This document shows, in pieces, positions 12,660-22,652 of a stretch of DNA of 64,000 nucleotides; the first letter of the stretch is position 1; each line of letters opens with the position of its first letter. A program made the translations under genes and the position numbers. The notes below the pieces were generated by a model that saw only the letters and a list, made by a program, of their open reading frames with translations, was not told the DNA's origin and did no database searches. This DNA comes from Halichoerus grypus (Eukaryota > Chordata > Mammalia > Carnivora > Phocidae). The stretch is from positions 70,606,283 to 70,670,282 of the forward strand of contig NC_135719.1 of assembly GCF_964656455.1 (NCBI RefSeq). Reading direction: 5' to 3'.

Positions 12660-15600
12660 CAAGAGAGACAGTATTGAATTCAGAAGCATGCAAGTTCTCC
12701 TTGTTTTTCCCACAATACGTTTTGGAAATCATTCCATAGCAACATGGAAACAATTTCCCCCCCTTTTTTTTTTTGGTTGCACAGTACTCATTATATGAAT
12801 GCACCATAACTTACAATTTAATTAACCAGTACACCAGTCTCCTCTTGATTTAGATTCTTTTTTTCTTTCTTCTCCTCTTCCTTCCCTACTAAGAACTAAA
12901 CCATATTGCCTCAGGTTTATTATTTTTATTAAAACAGCATTACCATATCCAGTTATAGGATGTGTTGACGGACATTAGATTGTTTCCAATTCTTTGCTAT
13001 TATAAACAATGCTACAGTGAGTAACTGGCTGGTAAGTTGGTTTATACACATGTAAGTACAGCCGCAAGATGAATTCCTACAAGTGGAACTGTGTTGAGGG
13101 TTATGTGCATTTACAGGGCTTTTAAAAAGTTTTTATTTATTTATTCATTTCAGTAATCCCTACACCAAACGTGGGGCTCGAACTCACCATCCCGAGATCA
13201 AGAGTCGCAAGCTGTTCCGACTGAGCCAGCCAGGCGCCCCTGTTTACAGTCTGGATGGGTACTGCCGAACTGCCCTCTACCAAGGCTTTACAGAGAGAGT
13301 TATGTCAGGCGTTAAGAGTGAGTTGAAAGGAAGAAGAGAAGGTAAAGAGATAAGAACGCTGGTGGGAGGCTGAGTCACTGAGATTCCTCTTTGATGAGGC
13401 AGAGTCACAGAGGGTGGACCCAAGGGGGAAGACCGGGACACACAGTGACAGTGAAGGGATGGGAGGGGAGAGCGTCCACAGAAAAACATGTCAGATGCAG
13501 GTGTAGAGGCCTAGAATGAGAAAAGGAGGCCCTGGCTTCCAGGGGTTGCGAGGGAAATAGAACCAGAAGAGCAGGAAAGAAAAGCACCTGTCTGGACCAA
13601 ACCCGCACCCTGGTGGCTTGGCTGGCAATCAGTAGAGGGTCCAACAGGGCAGGTTCTCGGGTGACCTCTGAGAGACAAAGCCACGGGGGTGCCTCCCTCC
13701 TTACATTTTTCAGAAAGTCATCAGCTGAAGACAAGACCCCCTGGCAATCTACCTAGCAGACTGATAGGCTAGCCCCACCAGCCCTGAGGGTGGCAGTGGA
13801 CAGTGGAGTGATGGAGTGATGCATCAGGCCTTGGGCCAAACCAGCAACATCCACCCAGTCCCAGGCCCCGGGAGCAAGGGGCAGATGCCCCACCCTACCA
13901 CTCCCTACTTCCTAGCCCCCAAGAGGGCAAAGGGCCAGAGGGGCAATAAAGCCAGCTCCTCCCCCAGCTGCCGGGTCTCCAGGAAACACAGACTCCACCT
14001 CCTAAGCCACTCCTCCAATAGAAAGAGTGGGAGGGCAAGTGAGGGGAATGAAGGAAGGAGCAGGGTACTCCGGGAGGCCATAGGAATCTGGACTGGACTG
14101 ACCACAAACAGGGAAAGGGGAGCAAGCCAACCCACCCTGGGGAGGATCTCTCTACCCCATGCAAGAATCAAAGGTTTAGATGCCCCGACCACCTGCCCAC
14201 CTTGCCTGTCTTGGTCCATCTAAGCCTCCAGGATGGCTTTATCTAGGCTCAGCTGAGAATGGACTCCTTGATACCAAATAGCTCCCCCCACTCCCCAGAG
14301 CACTGCAGCACCCTTAAAATGGCCGGGAGCTCGCACTCAGTTCACGCCCTACCCAGCTCCCTCAATGACCCAGGAAGTCCCCACTCCACCCTGTGTTGTG
14401 CCAAACAGGCCAGTCTGGGGTGGGGGTGGGCGGGTTTCCAAATGAGGAAGGCTGGTCCCAAGACCACGGAGCCCCATCCAGCTCATCTCCCTGACCAGAA
14501 CCCAGAGTTTTAGGTTCTGGCCCTGGAGCGGGACTCCCATGGACCCTCTGTCAGAGCAGGAAGGCACAAGCAGCTCAGGTCGATTCGTGTCATCACCACC
14601 TACACTCTGTGCTACTTCCTTGTGGAACAGGCTCAGGCCCTGGACCAGTGGGATTCAGGTGGCCCAGCCTGAGATGGTGCCCACTCTCCACCTCCCCCAC
14701 CCAGAATTCCCATCCCATTCCCTCTCCCCTCGGAGAGCCAGGACAGCTACTGGAAGGATAGGGAGAAGAGTAGGTCCTTAACCTGAGAGAGACTGGCCCA
14801 GGAAAAAGCTGGACAGTCTCTTTTCGACTTTCCGGAACTGAGACCACCCCCAGACTGAGCACCAGCCCAGTCCTGGCCCCTGAGTTCCCCAGTCCCTGGT
14901 TCTATTATCTGCTGGGCTATCTTGGGTCAGAGCGCTAGGTTTCTACCAAAAAAGATGGTCTTGTGCGGAAAAACAGCACAGGACTTTGGGAGATCCTGCC
15001 TGGGTTGAGTCCCACGTCTCCCATTTATGGGCAATGCTATCCTGGGCAAATTATTTAACATGGGAGTCAGTTTCCTAATCTAAAAAGTGGGCTGACGACT
15101 AATAGCACCCTTTTCAGAAGTGGTTGTCAGGAGGCCGAAGTCAGAGGTGAGTGGCCACAGCAATCAGTCAACTATCAAGTGCTAACAGAGGTTATCAGCT
15201 GTGACCCATCCCTGCCCTGGAGCCCCACCTGGCCAGAGCAGCAGGCAGAGAAAATGGGGAATGAAGGCCTCTGGAGGGGCCATGATCCCAGCTCACTGCT
15301 CGGTCACAGGAGGAGCTCCCACTTTGCCTTTATCCCTGGCAGTAAACAAGGTGAGCAGACCTTGTAGCTTGGCCACCACATCCTCAGCTGGGAGAGCCCT
15401 GCCTGGCTCACCGCGTACACACGCACCTGCCCGCACAGCTGACATCCCTCCCCGACCAGGCACACATACCAGTGGGCTGACTCACGCGCAACCCTCCTCA
15501 CCCCCACCCCAGAGCCTCTGGCTACTGTGCCCACAACACCACCCCTTCCCCTTTTAGGTCAACCCCTGACTGGGCTTGTCCTTTAGCATCTGGGGTCTGG

Positions 15601-16609
15601 CGCTTTTCCCCAGACCACCAAAAGGCCAACAGGTGGGAACAAGGGGTGCAGACAGACGCGAACCAATCCCAGCCCGGCAGTAAGGGAGCAGACTATCCTA
15701 CCCCAGGCTCACTTGACAGGGCCTCAAGGTGCCTGGAACAGTGCTTGGCCAGGGGTGCTTAGCTAGCCACCCTGTGGCCTCCAGACAACTCACTCCCTGA
15801 CTTCGCATATCAGGGTCAGCAATCAGGAATCGCGAGGAGCTGCCTCCTCTCTCCCAAACACATATCCCAAAGCACCAGCCCATTCAACATCCTGAATTCC
15901 GGACCCAGAGTCTGGGCTCTAGAATGTTACCCCTCCCCACTCACGCAGCCTGCCCTTTGTTTACTGTTCATACAGCCTAGTTCTAAGGAGGAGTCGGGGC
16001 ACAAAGAGACAGTCCTCCTTACTGCCTTCTGATGCCTCCCCCAAGACTTCATAACCAGCCCCCTTGCTGAGTCTCCCCAAATCCATCCCACCCGTTCCCC
16101 TCGTCCTTACCGCCAAAGCCCTGGGTCCGCAGCTCGCGGTAGGAGTGGTAAACCTCCCGCTTGAGGTAGTTGATGAAGCCCTCCCTGGGCGCGAACTTGC
16201 ACACGAAGTTCTGCTCGTAGAGGCAGTTCATTAGGAAGCAGGCGGCAATGGCGTCCTCCCCGCCGTCGGGCTTCAACTCCACCAGCGCCAGGTTGCAGTT
16301 CTGGGTGGTGCAGCAGGCGCGCACGCAGTCCCAGCCGCGGCGCACGGTGGGGGAGCCCAGGAAGGTGGCCCCGTTGCTGACCGAGGCCTCGGTATCGAGC
16401 ACGAAGGCAGGCACCCCGGCGGTAAAGCGGTCCAGGCAGGGGCCTCCCGGGGGCAGGCCGGGGGGCGCGGGCGGCGGCCCAGCCTCGGTGCCCAGGAGAT
16501 CGAGCGCGCACAGGAGCCACACGGCGACTGCTGGGACGCGGGCTTGGGAGAGGCGGCCGCAGGCCATCATCCTCCCCGGGGCCGTCGCCCTTCTCCCCAC
16601 GGGGGTCAT
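5608..16609 (-). CDS. SPINT1: Kunitz-type serine protease inhibitor 1 (HAI-1), complete spliced CDS
   Basis: Type I membrane inhibitor of trypsin-like proteases (matriptase, hepsin, prostasin, HGF activator) on epithelial surfaces (family knowledge). Ten coding exons, all with GT-AG introns: 16609-16111, 9314-9187, 8959-8821, 8728-8558 (or to 8510), 8381-8355, 8027-7902, 7824-7774, 6638-6468, 6256-6209, 5837-5608. They sum to 1590 nt (529 residues) or 1638 nt (545) with the alternative donor. Order: signal peptide (about 24-44), MANSC (about 65-155), PKD-like region in exons 3-4, Kunitz 1 (C258-C308, P1 Arg268), LDL-receptor A (327-361), Kunitz 2 (C383-C433, P1 Leu393), membrane span (about 456-480), short basic/His-rich tail ending in TTRPL. 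Human isoforms are 513 and 529 residues. Oddities: Kunitz 2 P1 is Leu, and the human start codon position is not ATG here. The start chosen is the first in-frame ATG. Confidence 0.96.
6209..6256 (-). CDS. SPINT1: SPINT1 exon 10: juxtamembrane stalk
   Basis: 48 bp encoding [15 protein letters not shown], the short stalk between Kunitz 2 and the membrane. Acceptor CTTGTAG, donor GTGAGC. The stalk is where shedding of HAI-1 is expected (family knowledge). Confidence 0.92.
   Translation of the reverse strand, partial: RRMFLVCAGKAPFLT
6468..6638 (-). CDS. SPINT1: SPINT1 exon 9: Kunitz domain 2
   Basis: 171 bp. Six Kunitz Cys (383, 392, 408, 416, 429, 433) and the hallmark [13 protein letters not shown] are present. 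The reactive loop reads [10 protein letters not shown], so P1 is Leu (codon CTG at 6603-6601); human and mouse have Lys there. Acceptor CCCCCCAG, donor GTGAGC. Confidence 0.96.
7161..7564 (+). mobile_element. Two SINEC copies in tandem (SPINT1 intron 8)
   Basis: Copies 7161-7344 and 7358-7564, both plus. TACTTGATTTT, CACTTGACTTA and TACTTGATTTA before, between and after show one target duplicated repeatedly. Confidence 0.88.
7774..7824 (-). CDS. SPINT1: SPINT1 exon 8: linker before Kunitz 2
   Basis: 51 bp encoding [17 protein letters not shown]. Acceptor TTTGCAG, donor GTGAGC. It joins the LDL-receptor A module to Kunitz 2 in frame and matches the human linker closely. Confidence 0.93.
7902..8027 (-). 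CDS. SPINT1: SPINT1 exon 7: LDL-receptor class A module
   Basis: 126 bp encoding 42 residues. Six Cys and the calcium-binding acidic cluster [17 protein letters not shown] define an LDL-receptor A repeat. Acceptor CACCCAG, donor GTGAGG after a split Tyr codon. Confidence 0.95.
8355..8381 (-). CDS. SPINT1: SPINT1 exon 6: 27 bp microexon
   Basis: A 27 bp in-frame microexon encoding GPSLDRHSP between Kunitz 1 and the LDL-receptor A module. Acceptor CTCTCCCAG, donor GTGAGC. It corresponds to PSMERRHP in human HAI-1. Confidence 0.9.
8510..8728 (-). CDS. SPINT1: SPINT1 exon 5: Kunitz domain 1, with two donor sites
   Basis: Encodes the first Kunitz domain: Cys258, Cys267, Cys283, Cys291, Cys304, Cys308 in standard spacing. 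P1 Arg268 sits in [10 protein letters not shown]. The proximal donor GTGGGC follows 8558 and the distal donor GTGGAT follows 8510. Both leave phase 1, and the 48 bp between encode 16 extra residues ([16 protein letters not shown]). This equals the known length difference between the two human isoforms (513 and 529). Confidence 0.95.
8821..8959 (-). CDS. SPINT1: SPINT1 exon 4: second part of PKD-like region
   Basis: 139 bp, acceptor TGTAG, donor GTGAGG. Encodes [20 protein letters not shown] and the strand-rich [20 protein letters not shown], ending SPKQTE (residues 210-256). The glycosylation-type NVT is visible. Matches the internal PKD-like domain of HAI-1. Confidence 0.95.
9187..9314 (-). 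CDS. SPINT1: SPINT1 exon 3: first part of PKD-like region
   Basis: 128 bp. The acceptor CTCAG ends at 9315 and the donor GT is at 9186-9185. Encodes [20 protein letters not shown] and on to DVRVE (residues 167-209), matching HAI-1 between MANSC and Kunitz 1. Reading frame joins exon 2 through a split Gly codon. A truncated SINE lies about 80 bp upstream of the acceptor. Confidence 0.95.
9393..9520 (-). mobile_element. Tail-less SINEC fragment next to SPINT1 exon 3
   Basis: SINE head and middle only, no poly(T). It ends about 80 bp upstream of the exon 3 acceptor in intron 2. Confidence 0.8.
9989..10436 (+). mobile_element. MLT1-type solo LTR (ERVL-MaLR)
   Basis: Starts TGTAGTGGGATGAATGG and ends CAGGAATTGATACA. 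It has the typical MLT1 landmarks GTGAATGTGACCTTATCTGG, GGACTTCTGGCCTCC and AATAAATTTCTGTTGTTTGA. No internal retroviral coding sequence is attached. Confidence 0.8.
10978..11176 (-). mobile_element. SINEC
   Basis: Flanked by CCTGAATTAC on both sides (10968 and 11178). In SPINT1 intron 2. Confidence 0.85.
11599..11889 (-). mobile_element. hAT-Charlie-like nonautonomous DNA transposon fossil
   Basis: Minus strand begins TCAGGGGTCAGCAAATTTTC and runs to GGCCATAGTTTGTCAACTCC, imperfect inverted ends typical of MER1-group hAT elements. Confidence 0.65.
12185..12528 (+). mobile_element. SINEC followed by short SINEC
   Basis: Copies 12185-12380 (long type) and 12415-12528 (short type), separated and flanked by AAAGTACAAAAGAG variants. 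Confidence 0.85.
12621..12659 (+). repeat. (TG)n microsatellite
   Basis: Alternating purine-pyrimidine run of about 39 bp in SPINT1 intron 2, starting with CGCGCG. Could form Z-DNA; length likely varies between individuals. Confidence 0.9.
12700..13270 (-). mobile_element. Old LINE fragment, interrupted by a short SINEC
   Basis: Contains TTTGCTATTATAAACAATGC and related phrases typical of antisense L1 3' regions. A minus short SINEC sits at 13120-13240, flanked by TTTACAG. Family assignment is tentative. Confidence 0.5.
13271..16048. other. Repeat-poor part of SPINT1 intron 2
   Basis: About 2.8 kb with no recognisable SINE, L1 or LTR, unlike its surroundings. No exon with splice sites and coding potential was found. 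Confidence 0.5.
16111..16609 (-). CDS. SPINT1: SPINT1 exon 2: start codon, signal peptide, MANSC domain
   Basis: Coding part of exon 2; the exon itself starts at the acceptor at 16650. It encodes residues 1-166 plus one base. A hydrophobic core [16 protein letters not shown] is the signal peptide. The Cys-rich MANSC segment contains [19 protein letters not shown] and [18 protein letters not shown]. The donor GT lies at 16110-16109. Alternative in-frame starts are the paired Met codons at 16570 and 16567; the latter has an A at -3 and G at +4. Confidence 0.95.
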
Positions 16610-16951
16610 CTTCACTGCGCGGACCTCTGGGCTCCGAGGGTGCTAGCGATCTGAAAGAGGGGAGGGGATGGGGGAGGAGACACACCGGATCAGCCGGACA
16701 CTTCGAGGGAGGCGGGCCAGCCAGGAGTAAGTCGAGGGGATGGCTGGGGAGCACCCCGCGCGCGGGGAGCGAGGAGGGGTACGCGCGCCCAGCCCTCCCA
16801 CGCACGCTCCGGCGAGCCGGCCGCCGGACGGACGGCCAGATGGACGGCTAAGGAGCTCCCGTACCCGGACACACGCAGCAGCGCCGAACAAAGGGCCAAA
16901 CATGCTCCGAGCCCGCTCCGTCCCCGCCTCGCGCTCCGGGGCCCGGGTTAC

Positions 16952-17090
16952 CTGCGCAGGTGAGTGGGGTGGGGCCGGGCCTGCCGAGGTTCCGGTCCCG
17001 ACTTCCTGCGCGGCTACGGCCGCCGCTTCCGCCCCGGTGCAGGTACGCTGGGGCTCGGCCACCTCCTCCTCAGGTTTCTGGTGAAACTGA
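16952..17090 (-). other. SPINT1: SPINT1 noncoding exon 1 (5' end approximate)
   Basis: A good minus-strand donor (GCAG then GTAACC) ends a GC-rich stretch at 16952 and pairs with the acceptor before 16650, giving a 301 bp intron 1. The transcription start cannot be read from sequence; the upper limit given is a guess within the CpG island. Confidence 0.55.
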
Positions 17091-17094
17091 GTCA
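17088..17094. promoter_or_regulatory. AP-1-like site TGAGTCA
   Basis: A perfect palindromic-type TGAGTCA just upstream of the predicted SPINT1 exon 1, in AACTGAGTCAGTGC. It could bind AP-1 or small-MAF/NRF2-type factors. Site recognition only; function is inferred from position. Confidence 0.4.
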
Positions 17095-17470
17095 GTGCGG
17101 CCGGGGCGGGGCGGACATTAACCCTAATACCGCCGGCTCCGCCCACGCCCGGTGCGCCGCCGCCAGCCCTGCCCTGCAGAGCTCCGCGGAGCGGCCGCGG
17201 CCCCCGACCTCTCCCGCGCCGGCTGCTCCCCGCAGGGGCTCCGAGCGGCGCCCCTCCGGGCTGCCCTATGCCGACCCCACGGAGTCCAGCCTCGCGGCGG
17301 GGTCCCGCGCCCCAGAAGTGCAGCCTGATCCCCGGAGGCCCGGACACGGCCGGGACGCAGCAGCGAAGTCGTCCCCTCGAGGGTCGGGAGCTCCGGGGCG
17401 GCTGCCTCCGGCCTCCCTTTCCGGTCGGGGCCATCATTCCTAGCGTCAGACCTGAGGCGGGGTGAAGGGG

Positions 17471-18007
17471 CTGGGGGCAGGGGGCGGGGGGAGGAGGAAA
17501 GCCCTTTGCAAATGATCTCGCGGGCATCGTCAGCCCTCGGGGAAATCTTTTCCATCTCGTGGCGGGAAGAGATCCCCGGAAGCTGTGGGGCTGCACCTTT
17601 GATAACTGGAATCCCGGATGCCTGCTCCAGCGTCACCGCCCTTGCCAGCTCCGGGAAGCCCTCCTTTCTGCCAGAGTGAGCAACTGAGGCGGTTCCCTCT
17701 TCCACGCTTCCCTGCGGGACCTACAGTGGTTCCATTGCGTTTGAGGCCCTTCCGTATCTTATACCAAGGCTTACATTCAGGTCTCTGTCGGAGCTGAGTC
17801 CCTGTTAGCTTGCTGGTCTGCTACCTCGTCCCCTGGAGCACAGGTTCCCTCTTCTCTCCCACGAAGAGGGTGCTCCTGGTCAGGAGCTAGCCACCTCTTC
17901 CAGTAGAATGCCATCCTTGGAAGCTAGAGGTTCCAGCTCACCAAAGTAGTTGAGATATGACCTTCACAGAACGGTGAGCTCCTTGAAGCCGAGAGTGAAG
18001 AACTCCC
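17471..18007. other. Intergenic DNA upstream of SPINT1, nothing recognised
   Basis: Unique sequence past the CpG island. Confidence 0.5.
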
Positions 18008-18405
18008 TTTTTTTTTTTTAAAGATTTTATTTTACTTATTTATTCGACAGAGAGAGAGCGAGAGAGGGAACACAAGCACAGGGGAGCTGGAAAGGGAGAA
18101 GCAGGCCTCCCACAGAGCAGGGAGCCCCATGAGGGGCTCGATCCCAGGACCCCGGGACCATGACCCGAGCCGAAGGCAGATGCCCAACGACTGAGCCACC
18201 CAGGCGCCCCCCCCCTTTTTTTAAGATTTTATTTTATTTATTTTACAGAGAGACAGACAGCGAGAGAGGGAACACAAGCAGGGGCAGAGGGAGAAGCAGG
18301 CTTCCCGCCGAGCAGGGAGCGCGATGCGGGGCTTGATCCCAGCACCCTAGGATCATGACCTGAGCCGAAGGCAGACGCCTAATGACTGAGCCACCCAAGC
18401 GCCCC
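18008..18405 (-). mobile_element. Two tandem SINEC copies
   Basis: Copies 18008-18210 and 18211-18405. AAGAACTCC flanks the pair at 17998 and 18406. Confidence 0.88.
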
Positions 18406-18894
18406 AAGAACTCCTCTTAATAGACCCTACAGAGCAAGATTGGTCCTATTAATGCTCTCCCAAAAAAGAGATTGCACACCTTTTCACAGTGACTAAACAA
18501 ACCCCGCCCAGTGGAACATTCTTCCTAATTTCTCATCTAGAGTAGCTTTACCTACTAGGTCTTGTAGCCAACCCTTTGATCATTTTCCTGGCTGAACTGC
18601 AACATCCCCCAGCTGCCTACATTATGGGTGTTGGGGTGGGAATCTGGGGTCTGTCCCCTTCTCTGGGTTTTCTGCTTTTCTTCCACTGCCCCCGGCACAG
18701 TGGACATAGGGCAAGGATGTTACGCCAGGAATGAAGCAAATGATTGTGCAGTTACTAGGAAGAAAGGGTTTTGTTGTGAGTTGATTTCTGCCTCCCCCAA
18801 TACCTTATACACACAAGAATCCTAACACAGGAGACTATTACCTTATGGTAACATTACATAACCATAGATTGATCATTACATCCATCCACACCAT

Positions 18895-19110
18895 TAAAAA
18901 AACCTATATTTATCAAGCACTGACAATGCCCAAGCCCTTAGGTTCCTAAGCACTTCCCATTGCCCCATATACTCAAACCAAGAGAGCAGGTAGTATTTTT
19001 ATCCCCAATATACAGATGAACAGACAGGTTCTGACAGGTAACGTGACAGGTGGCAGAGTGAGGATTGGCATCTAGGCAGGCCAATTCCATTGCTTTAGTG
19101 CCTAAACCCT
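18895..19110 (+). repeat. MIR-like ancient SINE
   Basis: Contains TATTTATCAAGCACTGAC, TATTTTTATCCCCAATATAC and a GATGAA-CAGA segment typical of MIR. A second MIR-like piece lies at 19370-19545. Confidence 0.5.
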
Positions 19111-19545
19111 GGGCTTTCCTGCACTTGCAACTCTGACTTCAGCTGGACCTTCCACCCTCACCACAGATTTAACTTGCCTGAAGCAAAAAACTCATTTTCA
19201 AGTGGTGAGCAACCACCTTAAGACACTAACCAGCACACTTGACATAGATGATTGCTAATGCTCACAACTCTGAGAATAGTTTCCACTTTGCAGAGAAGTT
19301 CCCTAGCTCCGTCCAAGTCACAGAGTAAAGAGTGGGAGGCAAGGCTGGATAGGGGGGAGTATGTGGGCTTTAGACTCAGACTCCTGGGTTTAATTATCAT
19401 CTGCCACTTACTCTCTGTGTGGCCTTTGGCAAGTTATTTAGCCCCTCTGTGCCTTGGTTTCCTTGCGTACAATGTGGGGCCTCATAGGTTATTATGAGGC
19501 TTAAATGAGTTCATACAGATTAAACTTTGATACAAGGAGTGCCCA

Positions 19546-20429
19546 ATAAATGATACCCGTAAAAAGTAACAGAGCCAGAATTTTATTCCAAGTCTCTCTG
19601 ACATCAAAAACTACACTTTTCCCACTACCTTATGCTGCTTCCTACATTTTGAAAAGAAAAACTACACATGAGAGGAAAAAAGGCTAAGACAGTGCACCCA
19701 AGTGGTGAAAGTGATGGCATTTGAATGGTGGGAATATGGGGTAACATTGTCTTCTTTCTAGTTTTTAAGTGGTTTTTCAAGTTCCCTTTAGTGAGCATGG
19801 AATGCTTCCATAATGAAGACAGAATTATATCATGACAACCTCCACATTCATCACATTTAGCCCCAAATCATTCCTCTCACCACATTCTCACCTGGTCTCA
19901 CTGCCCCTGCCACTTTGGAGTTACCTGTGGCTCCTGCCTTTCCTTGGGCCTTCCCTGCAAACAACCAGCCAGCTCCTGGGTCCTGACAGTCTTCCCTGGT
20001 AATGGTTCCTGATCAGACTTTCCCTGATTTGTTCAGGGACACAGAGATAGTGTGTGGCAGAGGTCACCTCCAGACTTCAGGCCTCTTGACTGCCAATCTT
20101 GGGCCCTTTACATGATTCTGCCCTGCCTTCCTGCAAAGCATTTCCAGATGATACAGTTTTCTAATTGCTTATCGCAGGCCCAAGAGGAGCTGTCTGGGTG
20201 AGTTAACTCTTTTGTTAGACCATGTGGCTCACCCTCCCTCTGTGAGCTTGGGCAAGAGTAGGCCTGGGTTCATGCTACAGCCTTCATTCTCATTTGCCAT
20301 ATCACCAGTACCAACTATTGCTCTTAGGATTGGGTGCTTTGGTGAAAATATTTAGTCCTTAACACCACTGCTAGAAAAGGAACACTGAGTGCCTTGTCTC
20401 AGATGGTGATCTGGTGGTTTCTATAAGTC
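19546..20429. other. Intergenic DNA, no gene seen
   Basis: Unique sequence between SPINT1 and PPP1R14D; nothing supported. Confidence 0.45.
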
Positions 20430-20940
20430 GATGTGGTGGGTTGTCTACAAAGATGGCCAAGACCATACCTCACCTTCCTGTGTGTGCACCCTGCTCCTCC
20501 CACCAAGAGGTGGCATCTATCTTCCCTTCCCTTTGAATCTGTAACTTGCTACAACCAACAGAATTTGCAGAAGTGGTGCCCTGTGCCTTCTAGGCCCTAA
20601 CCATATGGCTTGCATTTTTCCCTCTTAGAGCCAGCTGTGATCTAAAGAAGCTTGACTCCCCTGCAGGAGAGAAAGGCCACCTGAAGAGAGCAAGCCCCCT
20701 GGAGGATGGGAGACTTGAAGGGGGAGAGAGGAGTGCAGCTCTCTCCCAGCCACCCCAGCTGAGTAGCCATGTGAAGCCATCTTCTATCCTTAGCGCCAGT
20801 TGAGCTGGCTGGCAGAGACCAGCTGCACCTGCCAAGCCCCGCCCAAGATGCAGAATGGTGAATGAATTAAATGGCTATGTTTGTTTTACACCTTTACATT
20901 TTTGGGTGGTTTGCTATGTGGCAATAATAACTGAAATAGA
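20430..20940 (+). mobile_element. MLT1-like LTR, diverged
   Basis: Ends TTTTGGGTGGTTTGCTATGT followed by GGCAATAATAACTGAAATA, the 3' signature of older MLT1 LTRs. Confidence 0.6.
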
Positions 20941-21024
20941 GGGATAATCTATTTACAGACTAAATTTTAGTTTTAATTATTTAATAATCATAAACAATAC
21001 ATTTTATAAATAAATTTCAGGTTT

Positions 21025-21428
21025 TTAAAAAAGATTTTATTTATTTATTTGAGAGAGAGAGCGTGCACAAGCAGGGGCAGAGGGAGAGGGAGAAGCAGAC
21101 TCCCCGCTGAGCAGGGTGCCCATGTGGGGCTCCATCCCAGGACCCTGAGATCATGATCTGAGCTGAAGGCAGCCACTTAACCGACTGAACCACCCAGGCA
21201 CCCCTCAGTTTGTTTGTTTTTTTTAAGATTTATTTATTTATTTGAGAGAGACAGAGAGAGAGCACACCCGTGAGTGGGGGGAGGGGCCGAGGGAAAGAGA
21301 GACTCCTCAAGCCGACTCCCTGCTGAGCACAGAGCCTGATGTTCGGCTGGATCCCAGGACCCTGAGGTCATGACCTGAGCTGAAACCAGGAGTCGGACGC
21401 TTAACCGCCTGAGCCATTCAGGCGCCCC
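21025..21428 (-). mobile_element. Two tandem SINEC copies
   Basis: Copies 21025-21204 and 21214-21428, flanked by TAAATAAATTTCAG at both ends. Confidence 0.88.
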
Positions 21429-21633
21429 TAAATAAATTTCAGTTTTAATGATCTAAGTCAAAGCCCATGAATTTTCTTGATAATGGAGAACCAACAATTT
21501 TTCATAAGGAATTTTGGGGAAAATAATGTAATACTTTTCAAGGTGAGGCTGCTGTCATTGGTGTTTCTATTTTCCATTTTTAAATCTTTATTTAAAGGAG
21601 ACAGGTTCTCTCGGATGATGCCTAAAAGGGGCA

Positions 21634-21832
21634 TTTTTTTTTTTTAAGATTTTATTTATTTATTTGATAGAGAGAGAGACAGCAAGAGAGGGAACACAAG
21701 CAGGGGGAGTGGGAGAGGGAGAAGCAGGCTCCCCGCCGAGCAGGGAGCCCGATGCGGGACTTGATCCCAGAACACTGGGATCATGACCTGAGCCGAAGGC
21801 AGACGCTTAACGACTGAGCCACCCAGGCACCC
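21634..21832 (-). mobile_element. SINEC with clear target duplication
   Basis: CTAAAAGGGGCATTTTT occurs on both sides. Confidence 0.92.
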
Positions 21833-21892
21833 CTAAAAGGGGCATTTTTAAAGAATTCTACTAGTGTCAGAAATGCTCACACAATATTCCAG

Positions 21893-22347
21893 TATGGTAG
21901 GTGGCCTCTAAATGGCCAGCAGTGGTCCAGACCCGCTGATATTCATGCCTTTGTGTAATCCCCTCCCCTTGAGTGTGGCTGGTCCTAGAGACTGGCTTCT
22001 GGTAAGTAGAATACAGCAAAAGTCATGGGATGTCACTTCCTAGATTAGACTACAAAAAGACTGTGACTTCCACCTTGCTTGCCTACCATCCTCCTCTCAG
22101 TGCCCTGGCTCTAGCGCAAGCTAGCTGTCATGTGGTGACTAGTTCTCTAGAGAGGTCCTTGTGGCAAGGAACTGATGTCTCTGACCAACGGCCCTGGCCA
22201 GCACCTGACTTGCAGCCTTCTGAGAATCCCTGACCCAGGGGAGCCAGCTAAGCCACCTATTACAACAGTGACAGAGTAAGTACTTATTGTTGTAAGTTGC
22301 AAAATTTGGGGATAATTTGTTATGCAGCGATACATAACTAACATATG
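21893..22347 (+). mobile_element. MLT1-like LTR
   Basis: Contains GAGTGTGGCTGG and ends GGGATAATTTGTTATGCAGC-GATACATAACTAACA, typical of MLT1-group LTRs. Confidence 0.65.
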
Positions 22348-22564
22348 CATTAACTGAAAAAATTAGGATATCAAACTATAAACAGTTTATTTGGTACAAC
22401 TTTTCAAGGAGCTAATATGACCATAAATATTAAACTCCCCTAAAATTTTACATATCCTTTGTCCTTGTCATTCCACCTCTAGAAATTTCTCTTAAGGGGA
22501 AAAAAAAATCATGGAATTCTAACAAAGGAATAGTTACAGGGATGTTCAAAACAGCACTATTTAG

Positions 22565-22652
22565 GGACGCCTGGGTGGCTCAGTTGGTTAAGCATCTGCC
22601 TTCGGCTCAGGTCATGATCCCAGGGTCCTGGAATCGAGTCCCACATCAGGCC
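22565..22652 (+). mobile_element. SINEC head, 3' half missing
   Basis: Head through CCCACATCAGGC, then unrelated sequence. Confidence 0.8.

Larger units (their letters stand above)
16090..17470. promoter_or_regulatory. CpG island and promoter region of SPINT1
   Basis: Very GC- and CpG-rich block covering SPINT1 exon 2, intron 1, exon 1 and upstream DNA. It contains GC boxes (GGGGCGGGGCGG near 17103) and no obvious TATA box, typical of a CpG-island promoter. The open frames of 114-317 codons across it on both strands are explained by base composition. Confidence 0.8.

Noticed and set aside
16643..17596. 317-codon minus-strand open frame upstream of SPINT1
   Set aside because: Lies in the CpG island, where stop codons are rare by composition; low-complexity Pro/Arg/Ala/Gly protein with no motif.
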